A stretch of 7,941 bases of DNA from an uncultured bacterium (GTDB lineage Bacteria > Patescibacteriota > Minisyncoccia > Phycocordibacterales > GWA1-40-21): positions 1 through 7,941 of the forward strand of contig CAIJXO010000085.1 of NCBI GenBank assembly GCA_903824735.1. Direction: 5' to 3'. A model generated the notes under the pieces. The model ran no database searches. It had not been told where the DNA came from and worked only from the letters and a program-made list of their open reading frames with translations. The first letter of the stretch is position 1; each line of letters opens with the position of its first letter. Positions 1-6,065 of the stretch are shown here, one piece after another. Both the position numbers and the translations under genes were made by a program.

Positions 1-126
1 AGGCAGACATTAATATCTCGTGGTATTAAGCCCGAAAATCTAAAAGCTCAGGAGGATCTCAAACGAATCGCTTCTAGAAGAAAAAAGGAGTTGAAAGTTA
101 TCCGACAGAAGAAAAAGTTAGGTTAA
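1..126 (+). CDS. C-terminal end of a DinD-like (DNA damage-inducible protein D) protein, partial
   Basis: Frame 1 is open from the first base to TAA at 124-126 and gives 41 residues, beginning RQTLISRGIKPENL and ending in a lysine/arginine-rich tail. The start lies outside the window. The 'R-x-T-L-x-x-R-G-I-K-P-E-x-L' segment followed by a charged helix is what I recall from the C-terminus of DinD-type proteins, which carry a BRO-like N-terminal domain and are linked to the SOS response. The diagnostic N-terminal domain is not visible, so the family call rests on this short tail only. The next gene starts 79 bases downstream behind its own promoter, so the two are probably separate units. Confidence 0.5.
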   Translation, partial: RQTLISRGIKPENLKAQEDLKRIASRRKKELKVIRQKKKLG

Positions 127-145
127 GGTAAGAGTAAACGCTCGA

Positions 146-166
146 ACCCTTTCCAGGGTGGTTTTT
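146..166 (+). terminator. Weak possible terminator of the DinD-like gene
   Basis: A short hairpin, ACCCT (146-150) and AGGGT (155-159) with loop TTCC, is followed two bases later by five T (162-166). The stem is only 5 bp, so termination would be weak. It overlaps the -35 region of the next promoter, so only one of the two readings may be functional. Confidence 0.3.
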
Positions 167-178
167 GTATACTATAAT
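150..178 (+). promoter_or_regulatory. Promoter of the DUF1189-like gene
   Basis: A perfect -10 box TATAAT at 173-178 follows TTTCCA at 150-155 (4 of 6 matches to TTGACA) with a 17-bp spacer. The start of transcription would be near 185, leaving a leader of about 20 nt before the ATG at 206. The leader is A/T only in its last part and has no Shine-Dalgarno sequence. Confidence 0.55.
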
Positions 179-205
179 AATGAAGTTATTAATTAATCTA
201 ATTTA

Positions 206-1060
206 ATGAACATTTTCAAAACTATTGGGAAAAGTATCTATGGACCAGATTTCTATTCGACCCTCGTCGGACAGGGAAAATCTCTTTCGGTGAAGTATTA
301 TTTCAAATTTTTACTGTTGTTAGCTCTACTGGCCACCATTATCTTTTCGGTAGTCAATATGCCCAAAGCTTTCAGGGCTCTGACACCTGAGAGCGTGGAT
401 AGTTTGGTCGCCCTTTACCCGGCTGAACTGACCTTAACCACCAAGGATGGCACTTTTGTCACCAATGTAAAAGAGCCATACCAGATACCGATGAAGTATC
501 AAGAAGATGCACCAAAGAAGGAGGGGGAACAAGAGAATTTCGCTGTTATCGATACCAAAGTTGATGCCGTTTCTCTCGAGACTTTCAAGAAGTACGACAC
601 CTTTGTCTTAATAAATAAGAATTCAGTCGTCGCCCTAAAGGACGGTAGTCTGCAAATGACCCCAGTTGCCACCTATTTTGCCCCTGGCTTTGAGCTTAAT
701 CAGACATCGATCAAATCCTTCACGGTCAAAGTATTACCTTTGGTAAGAAATATGGTCTGGCTTATCCCTGTGTTGATCTATATTGGTTTCTATATATCAG
801 GTTTGATGACTCTGGTCTTAATGTTTGTCTGGGCCTTGCTTGTCTGGCTTGTTTTGCTTTTGAACAGACAAAGTAAGGGTTATTCTTATGCTTATTGTAT
901 AACCATTCACGCCACGACTTTGAGTTTAATATTAGGAGTCTTGTTTACTAGATTACCTTGGTATGTAAGTGCGATTGTGACCTTGATCGTGATTTTGGTA
1001 AACCTCAGGAAGCCGCGAGTACCAGTCGAGAACGTAACCCCTGTTGTACCAGTAGTATAA
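206..1060 (+). CDS. DUF1189-like integral membrane protein
   Basis: This is a 284-residue membrane protein. The N-terminus (FKTIGKSIYGPDFYSTL) followed by one transmembrane segment at about 31-50, a soluble domain at about 52-178, and a cluster of four hydrophobic segments at about 184-204, 205-219, 229-248 and 252-267 matches the layout of the DUF1189 family as I know it. The family has no established biochemical function. The soluble part (rich in Thr, Lys, Glu) probably lies outside the membrane. The ATG at 206 fits the promoter at 150-178, and no Shine-Dalgarno sequence precedes it. The gene sits directly upstream of fusA where rpsG is commonly found, but nothing in the sequence links its job to translation. 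The family call is moderate; the membrane topology is more secure. Confidence 0.7.
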   Translation: MNIFKTIGKSIYGPDFYSTLVGQGKSLSVKYYFKFLLLLALLATIIFSVVNMPKAFRALTPESVDSLVALYPAELTLTTKDGTFVTNVKEPYQIPMKYQEDAPKKEGEQENFAVIDTKVDAVSLETFKKYDTFVLINKNSVVALKDGSLQMTPVATYFAPGFELNQTSIKSFTVKVLPLVRNMVWLIPVLIYIGFYISGLMTLVLMFVWALLVWLVLLLNRQSKGYSYAYCITIHATTLSLILGVLFTRLPWYVSAIVTLIVILVNLRKPRVPVENVTPVVPVV

Positions 1061-1151
1061 CTTTGCATTTTCTCTCTTTTTAATGTATCCTATGCCTACT
1101 TAATAGGGAGGGGTTTTATTATTATTTATTAACTTTTTTAATCATTATTAT
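1061..1151 (+). promoter_or_regulatory. fusA upstream region: candidate promoter, hairpin and U-rich leader
   Basis: A weak promoter can be drawn as TTTGCA (1062-1067), an 18-bp gap and TATCCT (1086-1091). A hairpin follows, with CCTA (1095-1098) pairing with TAGG (1104-1107) and CCT (1089-1091) with AGG (1109-1111). It runs into GG and TTTT at 1114-1117, so it could end the DUF1189 transcript or shape the fusA leader. The last 38 bases before the ATG are almost only A and T. The purine run AGGGAGGGG (1105-1113) is too far from the ATG (38 nt) to act as a Shine-Dalgarno sequence. A second weak -10 (TTTAAT, 1137-1142) lies 9 nt before the ATG. Confidence 0.35.
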
Positions 1152-3296
1152 ATGAATCGTGCATATCCACTAGAGAAATTACGAAACTTCGGAATTATCG
1201 CCCACATTGATGCCGGCAAGACTACTACTTCCGAGCGTATTTTGTACTATACCGGTGAATCTCATAAGATTGGTGAAGTGCACGACGGTAACACTACTAC
1301 TGACTGGATGGAGCAGGAAAGAGAGCGCGGTATCACGATTACCTCCGCCGCTATTACCTGTTTCTGGAACCCTTCCTACATGGACCCTAAAGACTTGAGT
1401 AAAAAGGTAATGTTCAACATTATCGATACCCCAGGGCACATCGACTTTACCGCCGAGGTGAAGCGTTCTTTGCGCGTGCTCGACGGTGCGGTGGTGGTGT
1501 TTGACGGTGTGGCTGGTGTGGAACCACAGTCAGAAACCAACTGGCGCTATGCTGACGACGGAAAGGTACCCCGAATCTGTTTTATCAACAAGCTCGATCG
1601 AACTGGCGGTAGCTTTGAACGTTCATATCAGTCTATTTTGGATCGTCTAACTAAGAACGCAATCAGAATGCAATTACCGATCGGTGAAGAAGACGCTTTC
1701 GAGGCGGTGATTGATCTTTTGAAAATGAAGGCTTTCTACTTTGAAGGTGAAATGGGTAAAATTATTGTCGAAAAAGAAATTCCAGCGGAATATGTCGAGC
1801 GCGCCAAGAAAGCCCGTGCTGAAACTATTGAAAAGATTGTCGAGCAAGACGAGAAAGTGATGTCTGATTACTTGGATGGTAAAGAAATTCCACTTGAGAC
1901 TCTTAAGGCCTTGCTTCGAAAGGCAACTATTGCAAACACTCTAGTGCCAGTATTCACCGGTTCAGCTTTGAAAAACCGCGGTGTACAGCTAGTTTTGGAT
2001 GCTGTTGTCGATTACTTACCATCACCAATGGATATTCCACCAGTACGTGGTATGGATCCTCGTACCAATGAAGAAATCTTTAGACACTCTTCAGACGAAG
2101 AACCATTTTCTGCTCTCGCTTTCAAATTACAAAACGACCCATTCGTCGGTCAGCTGACCTTCTTCCGTGTCTATTCCGGTACGGTCACTTCTGGTATTTA
2201 TCTATACAACTCAACTACTGGCAAAAAGGAGCGCCTTGGCCGTATTGTGCGAATGCATGCAGACAAACGTGAAGAAGTAGACATTGTCCTTGCTGGTGAA
2301 ATCGCCGCGGCGGTGGGTTTGAAAGATGCTAAGACTTCTCACACTTTCTGTGATGAAAATAATCCAATTGTCCTTGACCAGATCGTCTTCCCAGAGCCAG
2401 TTATCTCTTTGCGTATCGAACCAAAGACCAAAGCCGATCAAGAGAAAATGGGTATGGCCCTTAAGAAACTTTCAGATGAAGATCCAACCTTTAAAATCGT
2501 TTCTGATGGTGAAACTGGTGAAACCGTTATCAAAGGAATGGGTGAGCTTCACTTGGAAATTCTCGTTGACCGCATGAAAAGAGAATTCGGTGTTGAAGCT
2601 AATGTCGGTAAGCCACAGGTCGCCTACAAAGAAACCATTACTGGTCCAGCTGAAGCCGAGCACAAATACATCAAGCAGTCTGGAGGTAAAGGTCAATACG
2701 GTCACGTCAAGATTAACATCAAGCCACTCGAGAAACTTGAAGAAGGTGCCAAGATTCCTAAGAACGTTACTCGTGAAGAGGGCTTTGAATTCGTGAACTC
2801 AATCAAGGGAGGAGTTATTCCAATCGAATTTATTCCAGCTGTTGAAAAAGGTATTCGTGAAGGTATGGAAAGAGGAGTCGTGGCGGGTTACAAAATGGTG
2901 GATGTCTCTTGTGAGCTAACCTACGGTTCATATCACGATGTGGACTCATCCGAAATTGCCTACAAGATTGCCGCTTCACAGGCTTTCCAAGAAGCTGCTA
3001 AGAAAGCTCGACCGGTTATCCTTGAACCTATTATGAAGGTTGAAGTTGTTACTCCAGATAAGTTCATGGGAGACGTCGCTGGTCACTTGAACTCCAAGCG
3101 TGGTGTGATCGAAGAGATGAGTGAGCGTGGTTTGAACAAGGTTATAAAATCAAAGGTTCCATTATCTGAAATGTTCGGTTACATTACTACTCTTCGTTCG
3201 ATGACTGAAGGTCGTGCTTCTGTAAACATGGAGTTTGATCATTACGATATCGTCCCTCCAAACGTTGCTAAAGAGATTGCTGAGGCGAGAAAATAG
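1152..3296 (+). CDS. fusA: Elongation factor G
   Basis: This 714-residue translational GTPase drives translocation of tRNA and mRNA on the ribosome and acts with RRF in recycling. The GTPase signatures are complete: G1 AHIDAGKT (17-24), switch I GITIT (60-64), G3 DTPGH (92-96), G4 NKLD (146-149) and G5 GSA (270-272). Domain II lies at about 310-405, domain III at about 415-490 with GELHLE, domain IV at about 491-615 with the KQSGGKGQYGHV stretch (508-519) and the decoding-centre tip HDVDSS (595-600), and domain V in the last 100 residues. The length is normal for bacterial EF-G, and the intact domain IV tip argues for the housekeeping form. G4 reads NKLD where E. coli has NKMD. The ATG at 1152 is the natural start (MNRAYPLEKLRNFGIIAHID). 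No Shine-Dalgarno sequence is present. Neither rpsL nor rpsG is upstream. Confidence 0.97.
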   Translation: MNRAYPLEKLRNFGIIAHIDAGKTTTSERILYYTGESHKIGEVHDGNTTTDWMEQERERGITITSAAITCFWNPSYMDPKDLSKKVMFNIIDTPGHIDFTAEVKRSLRVLDGAVVVFDGVAGVEPQSETNWRYADDGKVPRICFINKLDRTGGSFERSYQSILDRLTKNAIRMQLPIGEEDAFEAVIDLLKMKAFYFEGEMGKIIVEKEIPAEYVERAKKARAETIEKIVEQDEKVMSDYLDGKEIPLETLKALLRKATIANTLVPVFTGSALKNRGVQLVLDAVVDYLPSPMDIPPVRGMDPRTNEEIFRHSSDEEPFSALAFKLQNDPFVGQLTFFRVYSGTVTSGIYLYNSTTGKKERLGRIVRMHADKREEVDIVLAGEIAAAVGLKDAKTSHTFCDENNPIVLDQIVFPEPVISLRIEPKTKADQEKMGMALKKLSDEDPTFKIVSDGETGETVIKGMGELHLEILVDRMKREFGVEANVGKPQVAYKETITGPAEAEHKYIKQSGGKGQYGHVKINIKPLEKLEEGAKIPKNVTREEGFEFVNSIKGGVIPIEFIPAVEKGIREGMERGVVAGYKMVDVSCELTYGSYHDVDSSEIAYKIAASQAFQEAAKKARPVILEPIMKVEVVTPDKFMGDVAGHLNSKRGVIEEMSERGLNKVIKSKVPLSEMFGYITTLRSMTEGRASVNMEFDHYDIVPPNVAKEIAEARK

Positions 3297-3312
3297 GGGT
3301 ATAATTGTTTAC
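3277..3312 (+). promoter_or_regulatory. Promoter predicting a leaderless mRNA for the secreted Ig-like protein gene
   Basis: A perfect TATAAT (3300-3305) sits in the 16-base gap after the fusA stop. Exactly 7 nt separate it from the ATG at 3313, so transcription should start at or one base before the start codon. A partial -35 (TTGCTG, 3277-3282) lies 17 bp upstream, inside the last fusA codons. This supports the start at 3313 rather than the in-frame upstream ATG at 3235, which lies inside fusA. Confidence 0.6.
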
Positions 3313-4188
3313 ATGAATAAAATATTTTTAACTTTGCTCCTGACAGCTTCGGTTTTTTTATCAGCTTTCATCTTTATACCAAGAGAGACCCAGGCAGCCG
3401 AAATGTCAGTCACTCAGCTCATTGAGTTACTTATAAGCATTGATGTTATCGCTCCAGAGAAAGCTGAAGCGGCAAGGCAGGTCGCTGCTTCACTTGATAT
3501 CCCCATAATTTCACAGAATCCCTTACCTTATTTGCAGGTGTTGAAACCAAACGGTGGAGAAAGTATGGAGATGGATCTTGATATACCTTATGCTTTCAGC
3601 TGGGGTGCTTCACTTGCGGTCCCAGTCAATATTGCGCTTGTGCCAACCAAGGGAGTCGTATGTAATCTAACTCCGACACCAGTGCTGTCTAGACGACCTT
3701 CAGACTCAATGAATGTCCTGTTACGTACAGCTCGTTGTTATGATCAAGTGAAAAATACCTCAACACCACTTGTTCACGGTACGTATAAAATGCGTGTTAC
3801 TTATGCTGGCCCCAAACTCGCCACCTCTACCGTTATCAAGGACGAAAGTGATTCAGCATTTACGATTAAGCCGACACCTGTACCGGCCATCACCGTTACC
3901 TATCCAAATGGTGGCGAAAAAATCACCCGAAACGATTATTACGATATTAAATATACGGTGACCGATACCACCGACGAGGAGCCTATATACTTGAGTCTAA
4001 TCAACGCTGATGGTTATGTGATAAAAAATGCCCATAAGTTTGGTAAGAATGGGGTATTTGAACTGAGAATTGATTCCACTATCGATGAAGGCCTATACAA
4101 AATCAGGCTCAAAACTATGGCGGATGATAAGACAGAAATAGAGGATTATAGCGATACTTATTTCTGGATTTCTCGCCAGACACTCTAA
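3313..4188 (+). CDS. Secreted protein with two PNGGE-type Ig-like domains
   Basis: The protein has 291 residues. It begins with a Sec signal peptide (MNKIFLTLLLTASVFLSAFI, then IPRETQA) and probable cleavage after Ala28. Next comes a short helix (LIELLISIDVIAPEKAEAAR, about 36-55), a pattern I recall from many Parcubacteria exported proteins. Two beta-rich modules follow, each opening with the same motif: LQVLKPNGGES at 74-84 and ITVTYPNGGEK at 193-203. This motif is typical of Ig-like folds of the Kre9/KNH-like type. Cys117 and Cys142 in the first module could form a disulfide. There is no C-terminal anchor, lipobox or enzyme motif, so it is probably a wall-associated or released binding or adhesion protein; the ligand is unknown. 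The start at 3313 was chosen because the longer frame from 3235 would overlap fusA and bury the signal peptide. The gene splits fusA from tuf. Confidence 0.75.
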   Translation: MNKIFLTLLLTASVFLSAFIFIPRETQAAEMSVTQLIELLISIDVIAPEKAEAARQVAASLDIPIISQNPLPYLQVLKPNGGESMEMDLDIPYAFSWGASLAVPVNIALVPTKGVVCNLTPTPVLSRRPSDSMNVLLRTARCYDQVKNTSTPLVHGTYKMRVTYAGPKLATSTVIKDESDSAFTIKPTPVPAITVTYPNGGEKITRNDYYDIKYTVTDTTDEEPIYLSLINADGYVIKNAHKFGKNGVFELRIDSTIDEGLYKIRLKTMADDKTEIEDYSDTYFWISRQTL

Positions 4189-4219
4189 TTGACTTTACTT
4201 TTTAATCTGCTAATATAAA
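4189..4219 (+). promoter_or_regulatory. tuf-rpsJ promoter
   Basis: The -35 TTGACT (4189-4194, 5 of 6 matches) is followed after 16 bp by TAATAT (4211-4216), which carries the extended -10 dinucleotide TG one base upstream (4208-4209). TATAAA at 4214-4219 is an alternative -10 at a 19-bp gap. The transcript would start near 4223, giving tuf a leader of about 105 nt. The promoter begins immediately after the stop codon of the secreted-protein gene. Confidence 0.65.
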
Positions 4220-4230
4220 GCCTCGTCGAG

Positions 4231-4267
4231 TTTATTAGTTTTATTAGCTAGTTAATTATTTTATTAG
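4231..4267 (+). repeat. Three TTTATTAG repeats in the tuf leader
   Basis: The 8-mer TTTATTAG occurs exactly at 4231-4238, 4240-4247 and 4260-4267 within the predicted 5' untranslated region. The surrounding bases are nearly all A and T, so the copies may be part of a U-rich ribosome or S1 binding stretch. The first copy could also pair, with a bulge, with CTAAT and AAA at 4210-4219 over the -10 region. Confidence 0.5.
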
Positions 4268-4272
4268 TTGCA

Positions 4273-4306
4273 TAGACTAAGAGAGCGTTCTCGCGCACTT
4301 CGTCTA
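4273..4306 (+). promoter_or_regulatory. Stem-loop in the tuf leader
   Basis: The arms 4273-4287 and 4292-4306 form 12 of 15 base pairs around the tetraloop TTCT (4288-4291); TAGAC/GTCTA closes the base, AAG/CTT the middle and GCG/CGC the top. No T-run follows, so it is not an intrinsic terminator. It ends 21 nt before the tuf ATG and shares TAAGAGAG, CGT and CTCGC with the hairpin before rpsJ. A role in translation control, attenuation or mRNA stability is possible but not shown. Confidence 0.5.
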
Positions 4307-4327
4307 GACAATTAAAAAAACAAAAAT

Positions 4328-5521
4328 ATGGCAGAAGTTTTTAATCGAACAAAGCCCCATGTTAACGTTGGTACTATCGGTCACGTCGACCACGGTAAGA
4401 CCACTTTGACCGCGGCAATACTAAACGTATTGAGCCGTGCGGGTAAGACGGTAAAGTTACGAGGTGTTGACGAAATTGACTGTGCTCCAGAAGAGAAGGC
4501 CCGCGGTATTACTATCGCTCTTTCTCACAACGAGTATGAGTCAGACAAGCGTCACTACGCTCACATCGACTGTCCAGGACACGCCGATTTCATCAAGAAC
4601 ATGATCACCGGTGCCGCTCAAATGGACGGTGCGATTCTTGTCGTTGCTGCGACTGATGGTGTTATGCCACAGACCAGAGAGCATATTCTTCTTGCAAAGC
4701 AGGTGGGTGTGCCAAAGGTTGTCGTTTACTTAAACAAGTGTGATATGGTTCCTGATAAGGAATTGATTGACCTTGTGGAAGAAGAGGTTCGCGAGCTCCT
4801 AACCAAGCAAGGTTTTGATGGTAAGGATTGTCCAGTTATTCGTGGTTCAGGCCTTAAAGCCCTTGAAGCGACTGGTATTGATGATGAATGGTCAAAGTCC
4901 GTTTTGGCCCTTGTCGATGCTTTGGATACTTATATCCCAGAGCCTGTTCGTGATACTGCAAAGCCATTCCTTATGCCAATTGAGGACATCTTCTCAATCG
5001 AAGGAAGAGGAACTGTGGTTACCGGTAGAATCGAAAGAGGTATTGTTAAGCTTGATGAAGACGTAGAAATCGTCGGTATCAAGCCAACTGCCAAGACTAC
5101 CATCACTGGTATTGAAATGTTCAACAAGCAGCTTAAAGAGGGTATGGCGGGAGATAACGCCGGAATCCTATTGCGTGGTACTAAGAAAGAAGATGTACAC
5201 CGCGGTCAGGTTCTTTGTAAGCCAGGTTCAGTTACTCCACACACTGAGTTTACTGCTGAGGTTTACATCTTGAAGAAAGAGGAAGGTGGTCGCCACACCC
5301 CATTCTTCACTGGTTACAAGCCACAGTTCTACATGAGAACAACCGACGTGACTGGAGATGTGACTCTAGCCGCTGGTGTCGAAATGGTTATGCCAGGAGA
5401 TACCGCTACTTTCACTGTTAAATTGGTAGCGCCAGTCGCTCTTGAGGAGAAGCAGAGATTTGCTATCCGTGAAGGAGGTAAGACTGTCGGTGCCGGTGCG
5501 GTTACTAAGATCATTGCTTAA
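4328..5521 (+). CDS. tuf: Elongation factor Tu
   Basis: This 397-residue GTPase carries aminoacyl-tRNA to the ribosomal A site. G1 is GHVDHGKT (18-25), switch I ARGITI (58-63), G3 DCPGH (81-85) and G4 NKCD (136-139). Domain II (about 212-300) contains GRGTVVTGRIERG, and domain III (about 302-397) contains GGRHTPFFTGYKPQFY and ends REGGKTVGAGAVTKIIA. Length and order are normal. Two usually invariant places differ: G5 reads SGL (173-175) where most EF-Tu have SAL, and switch I continues ALSH (64-67) where E. coli has NTSH. The catalytic His of DCPGH and the Thr of GITI are kept, so the protein should be active. No Shine-Dalgarno sequence is seen; the last 19 bases before the ATG are almost only A with a few T and C. 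rpsJ follows after 51 bases with no terminator or promoter between, so the two are likely one transcript. Confidence 0.98.
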   Translation: MAEVFNRTKPHVNVGTIGHVDHGKTTLTAAILNVLSRAGKTVKLRGVDEIDCAPEEKARGITIALSHNEYESDKRHYAHIDCPGHADFIKNMITGAAQMDGAILVVAATDGVMPQTREHILLAKQVGVPKVVVYLNKCDMVPDKELIDLVEEEVRELLTKQGFDGKDCPVIRGSGLKALEATGIDDEWSKSVLALVDALDTYIPEPVRDTAKPFLMPIEDIFSIEGRGTVVTGRIERGIVKLDEDVEIVGIKPTAKTTITGIEMFNKQLKEGMAGDNAGILLRGTKKEDVHRGQVLCKPGSVTPHTEFTAEVYILKKEEGGRHTPFFTGYKPQFYMRTTDVTGDVTLAAGVEMVMPGDTATFTVKLVAPVALEEKQRFAIREGGKTVGAGAVTKIIA

Positions 5522-5529
5522 TAAAAGTA

Positions 5530-5561
5530 GTTTTAAGAGAGGTACGTCCCTCGCTTAAGAT
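5530..5561 (+). promoter_or_regulatory. Stem-loop between tuf and rpsJ
   Basis: TTAAG (5533-5537) pairs with CTTAA (5554-5558) and GAGG (5539-5542) with CCTC (5549-5552), across one A/G mismatch. The loop is TACGTC, and G-U and A-T pairs can lengthen the base to 5530-5561. There is no T-tract after it. It lies 11-14 nt before the rpsJ ATG, takes the place where a Shine-Dalgarno sequence would be expected, and shares sequence with the hairpin before tuf. It could control rpsJ translation or mark a processing site. Confidence 0.5.
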
Positions 5562-5572
5562 TCAATTCCAAA

Positions 5573-5944
5573 ATGACTGAAAAAGATACAATTAAAAAGA
5601 CCGGAAAGAAAGTTGCCAAAGTGGCTTCAAAGGATTCCGTAGCCAAACTACGTATTCGAGTAAGAGCTTACGATAGCAAAATTCTTGACGCATCAGTGAA
5701 ACAAATCATTGATACTGCCTTGCGGTTTGACGTTAAAGTGCTCGGACCAATACCACTTCCTACTGAGATTAAGAAGTATACGGTAAACCGATCTGCTTTC
5801 GTCTACAAAAATGCGCGAGAACAGTTTGAGATGAGAGTACACAAGCGGTTGATCGATATCATTAATCCTCAAGCTAAAGTGATTGAGGCCCTCACCAATC
5901 TTTCATTGCCTTCTGGCGTGAATATTGATGTGAAGATGATCTAA
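5573..5944 (+). CDS. rpsJ: 30S ribosomal protein S10
   Basis: S10 is a protein of the small-subunit head and, in bacteria, also the NusE partner of NusB in antitermination. Residues from about 24 to the end align with the whole of the usual S10: KLRIRVRAYDSKILDASVKQ, then VLGPIPLPTEIKKYTVNRSA, AREQFEMRVHKRLIDI and a C-terminus in LPSGVNIDVKMI. At 123 residues it is about 20 longer than typical S10. The extra part is a lysine-rich N-terminal stretch (TEKDTIKKTGKKVAKVASKD). No later in-frame ATG or obvious alternative start would remove that extension without cutting the core. It follows tuf by 51 bases and lies behind a hairpin. The rest of the S10 operon (rplC, rplD and so on) does not follow; a strong terminator does. 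Confidence 0.95.
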   Translation: MTEKDTIKKTGKKVAKVASKDSVAKLRIRVRAYDSKILDASVKQIIDTALRFDVKVLGPIPLPTEIKKYTVNRSAFVYKNAREQFEMRVHKRLIDIINPQAKVIEALTNLSLPSGVNIDVKMI

Positions 5945-6006
5945 CCACCCCGGCCCTCGACTTCGCTCGGGCCACCCCTCCTTAGAAAAGAAGGGGAAAG
6001 GGGAGG
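5945..6006 (+). repeat. GC-rich compound palindrome, REP-like element candidate
   Basis: Directly after the rpsJ stop lie two adjoining hairpins. The first is GGCCC (5952-5956) with GGGCC (5969-5973) around a 12-nt loop. The second has arms 5975-5983 and 5988-5996 with 8 of 9 pairs around AGAA. The heptamer CCACCCC occurs twice, at 5945-5951 and 5972-5978, each leading into a hairpin. GGGG recurs at 5993-5996 and 6000-6003, and GGAGG (6002-6006) can pair with CCTCC (5977-5981) as an alternative. The stretch is far richer in G and C than its AT-rich surroundings. This looks like the dispersed intergenic palindromes seen in many bacteria; only one copy is in this window. Confidence 0.45.
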
Positions 6007-6013
6007 AAAAAAC

Positions 6014-6045
6014 AAAAAACCACTGAGTAAAATCGGTGGTTTTTT
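6014..6045 (+). terminator. Strong intrinsic terminator of the tuf-rpsJ unit
   Basis: The arms 6014-6026 and 6033-6045 pair over 13 positions, with one U-G pair; ACCAC/GTGGT is the core and the A-run pairs with the T-run. The loop is GTAAAA. The T-run at 6040-6045 makes this a standard Rho-independent terminator. The A-run on the other side means it could also work on the minus strand, though no gene ends there. Confidence 0.9.
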
Positions 6046-6054
6046 GGTGCCCGC

Positions 6055-6065
6055 TGTTATATAAT
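6055..6065 (+). promoter_or_regulatory. Extended -10 box at the start of the small membrane protein gene
   Basis: TG (6055-6056), one base, then TATATAAT (6058-6065) gives an extended -10 with no clear -35, because the upstream bases are the terminator. The box overlaps the ATG at 6064. If it is used, transcription would start near 6070 and the ATG at 6094 would be the real start. Confidence 0.4.

Noticed and set aside
1179..2796. Several open frames of 60-90 codons within fusA on both strands
   Set aside because: They are shadows of a strongly conserved gene, with no promoter and no recognisable protein features.
3235..3312. Longer N-terminus for the secreted protein, starting at the ATG at 3235
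   Set aside because: It would overlap fusA by 62 bases, bury a clear signal peptide and ignore the TATAAT-N7-ATG at 3300-3315.
4815..5514. Overlapping frames inside tuf on both strands
   Set aside because: tuf is fully conserved across this stretch and the frames have no family resemblance.
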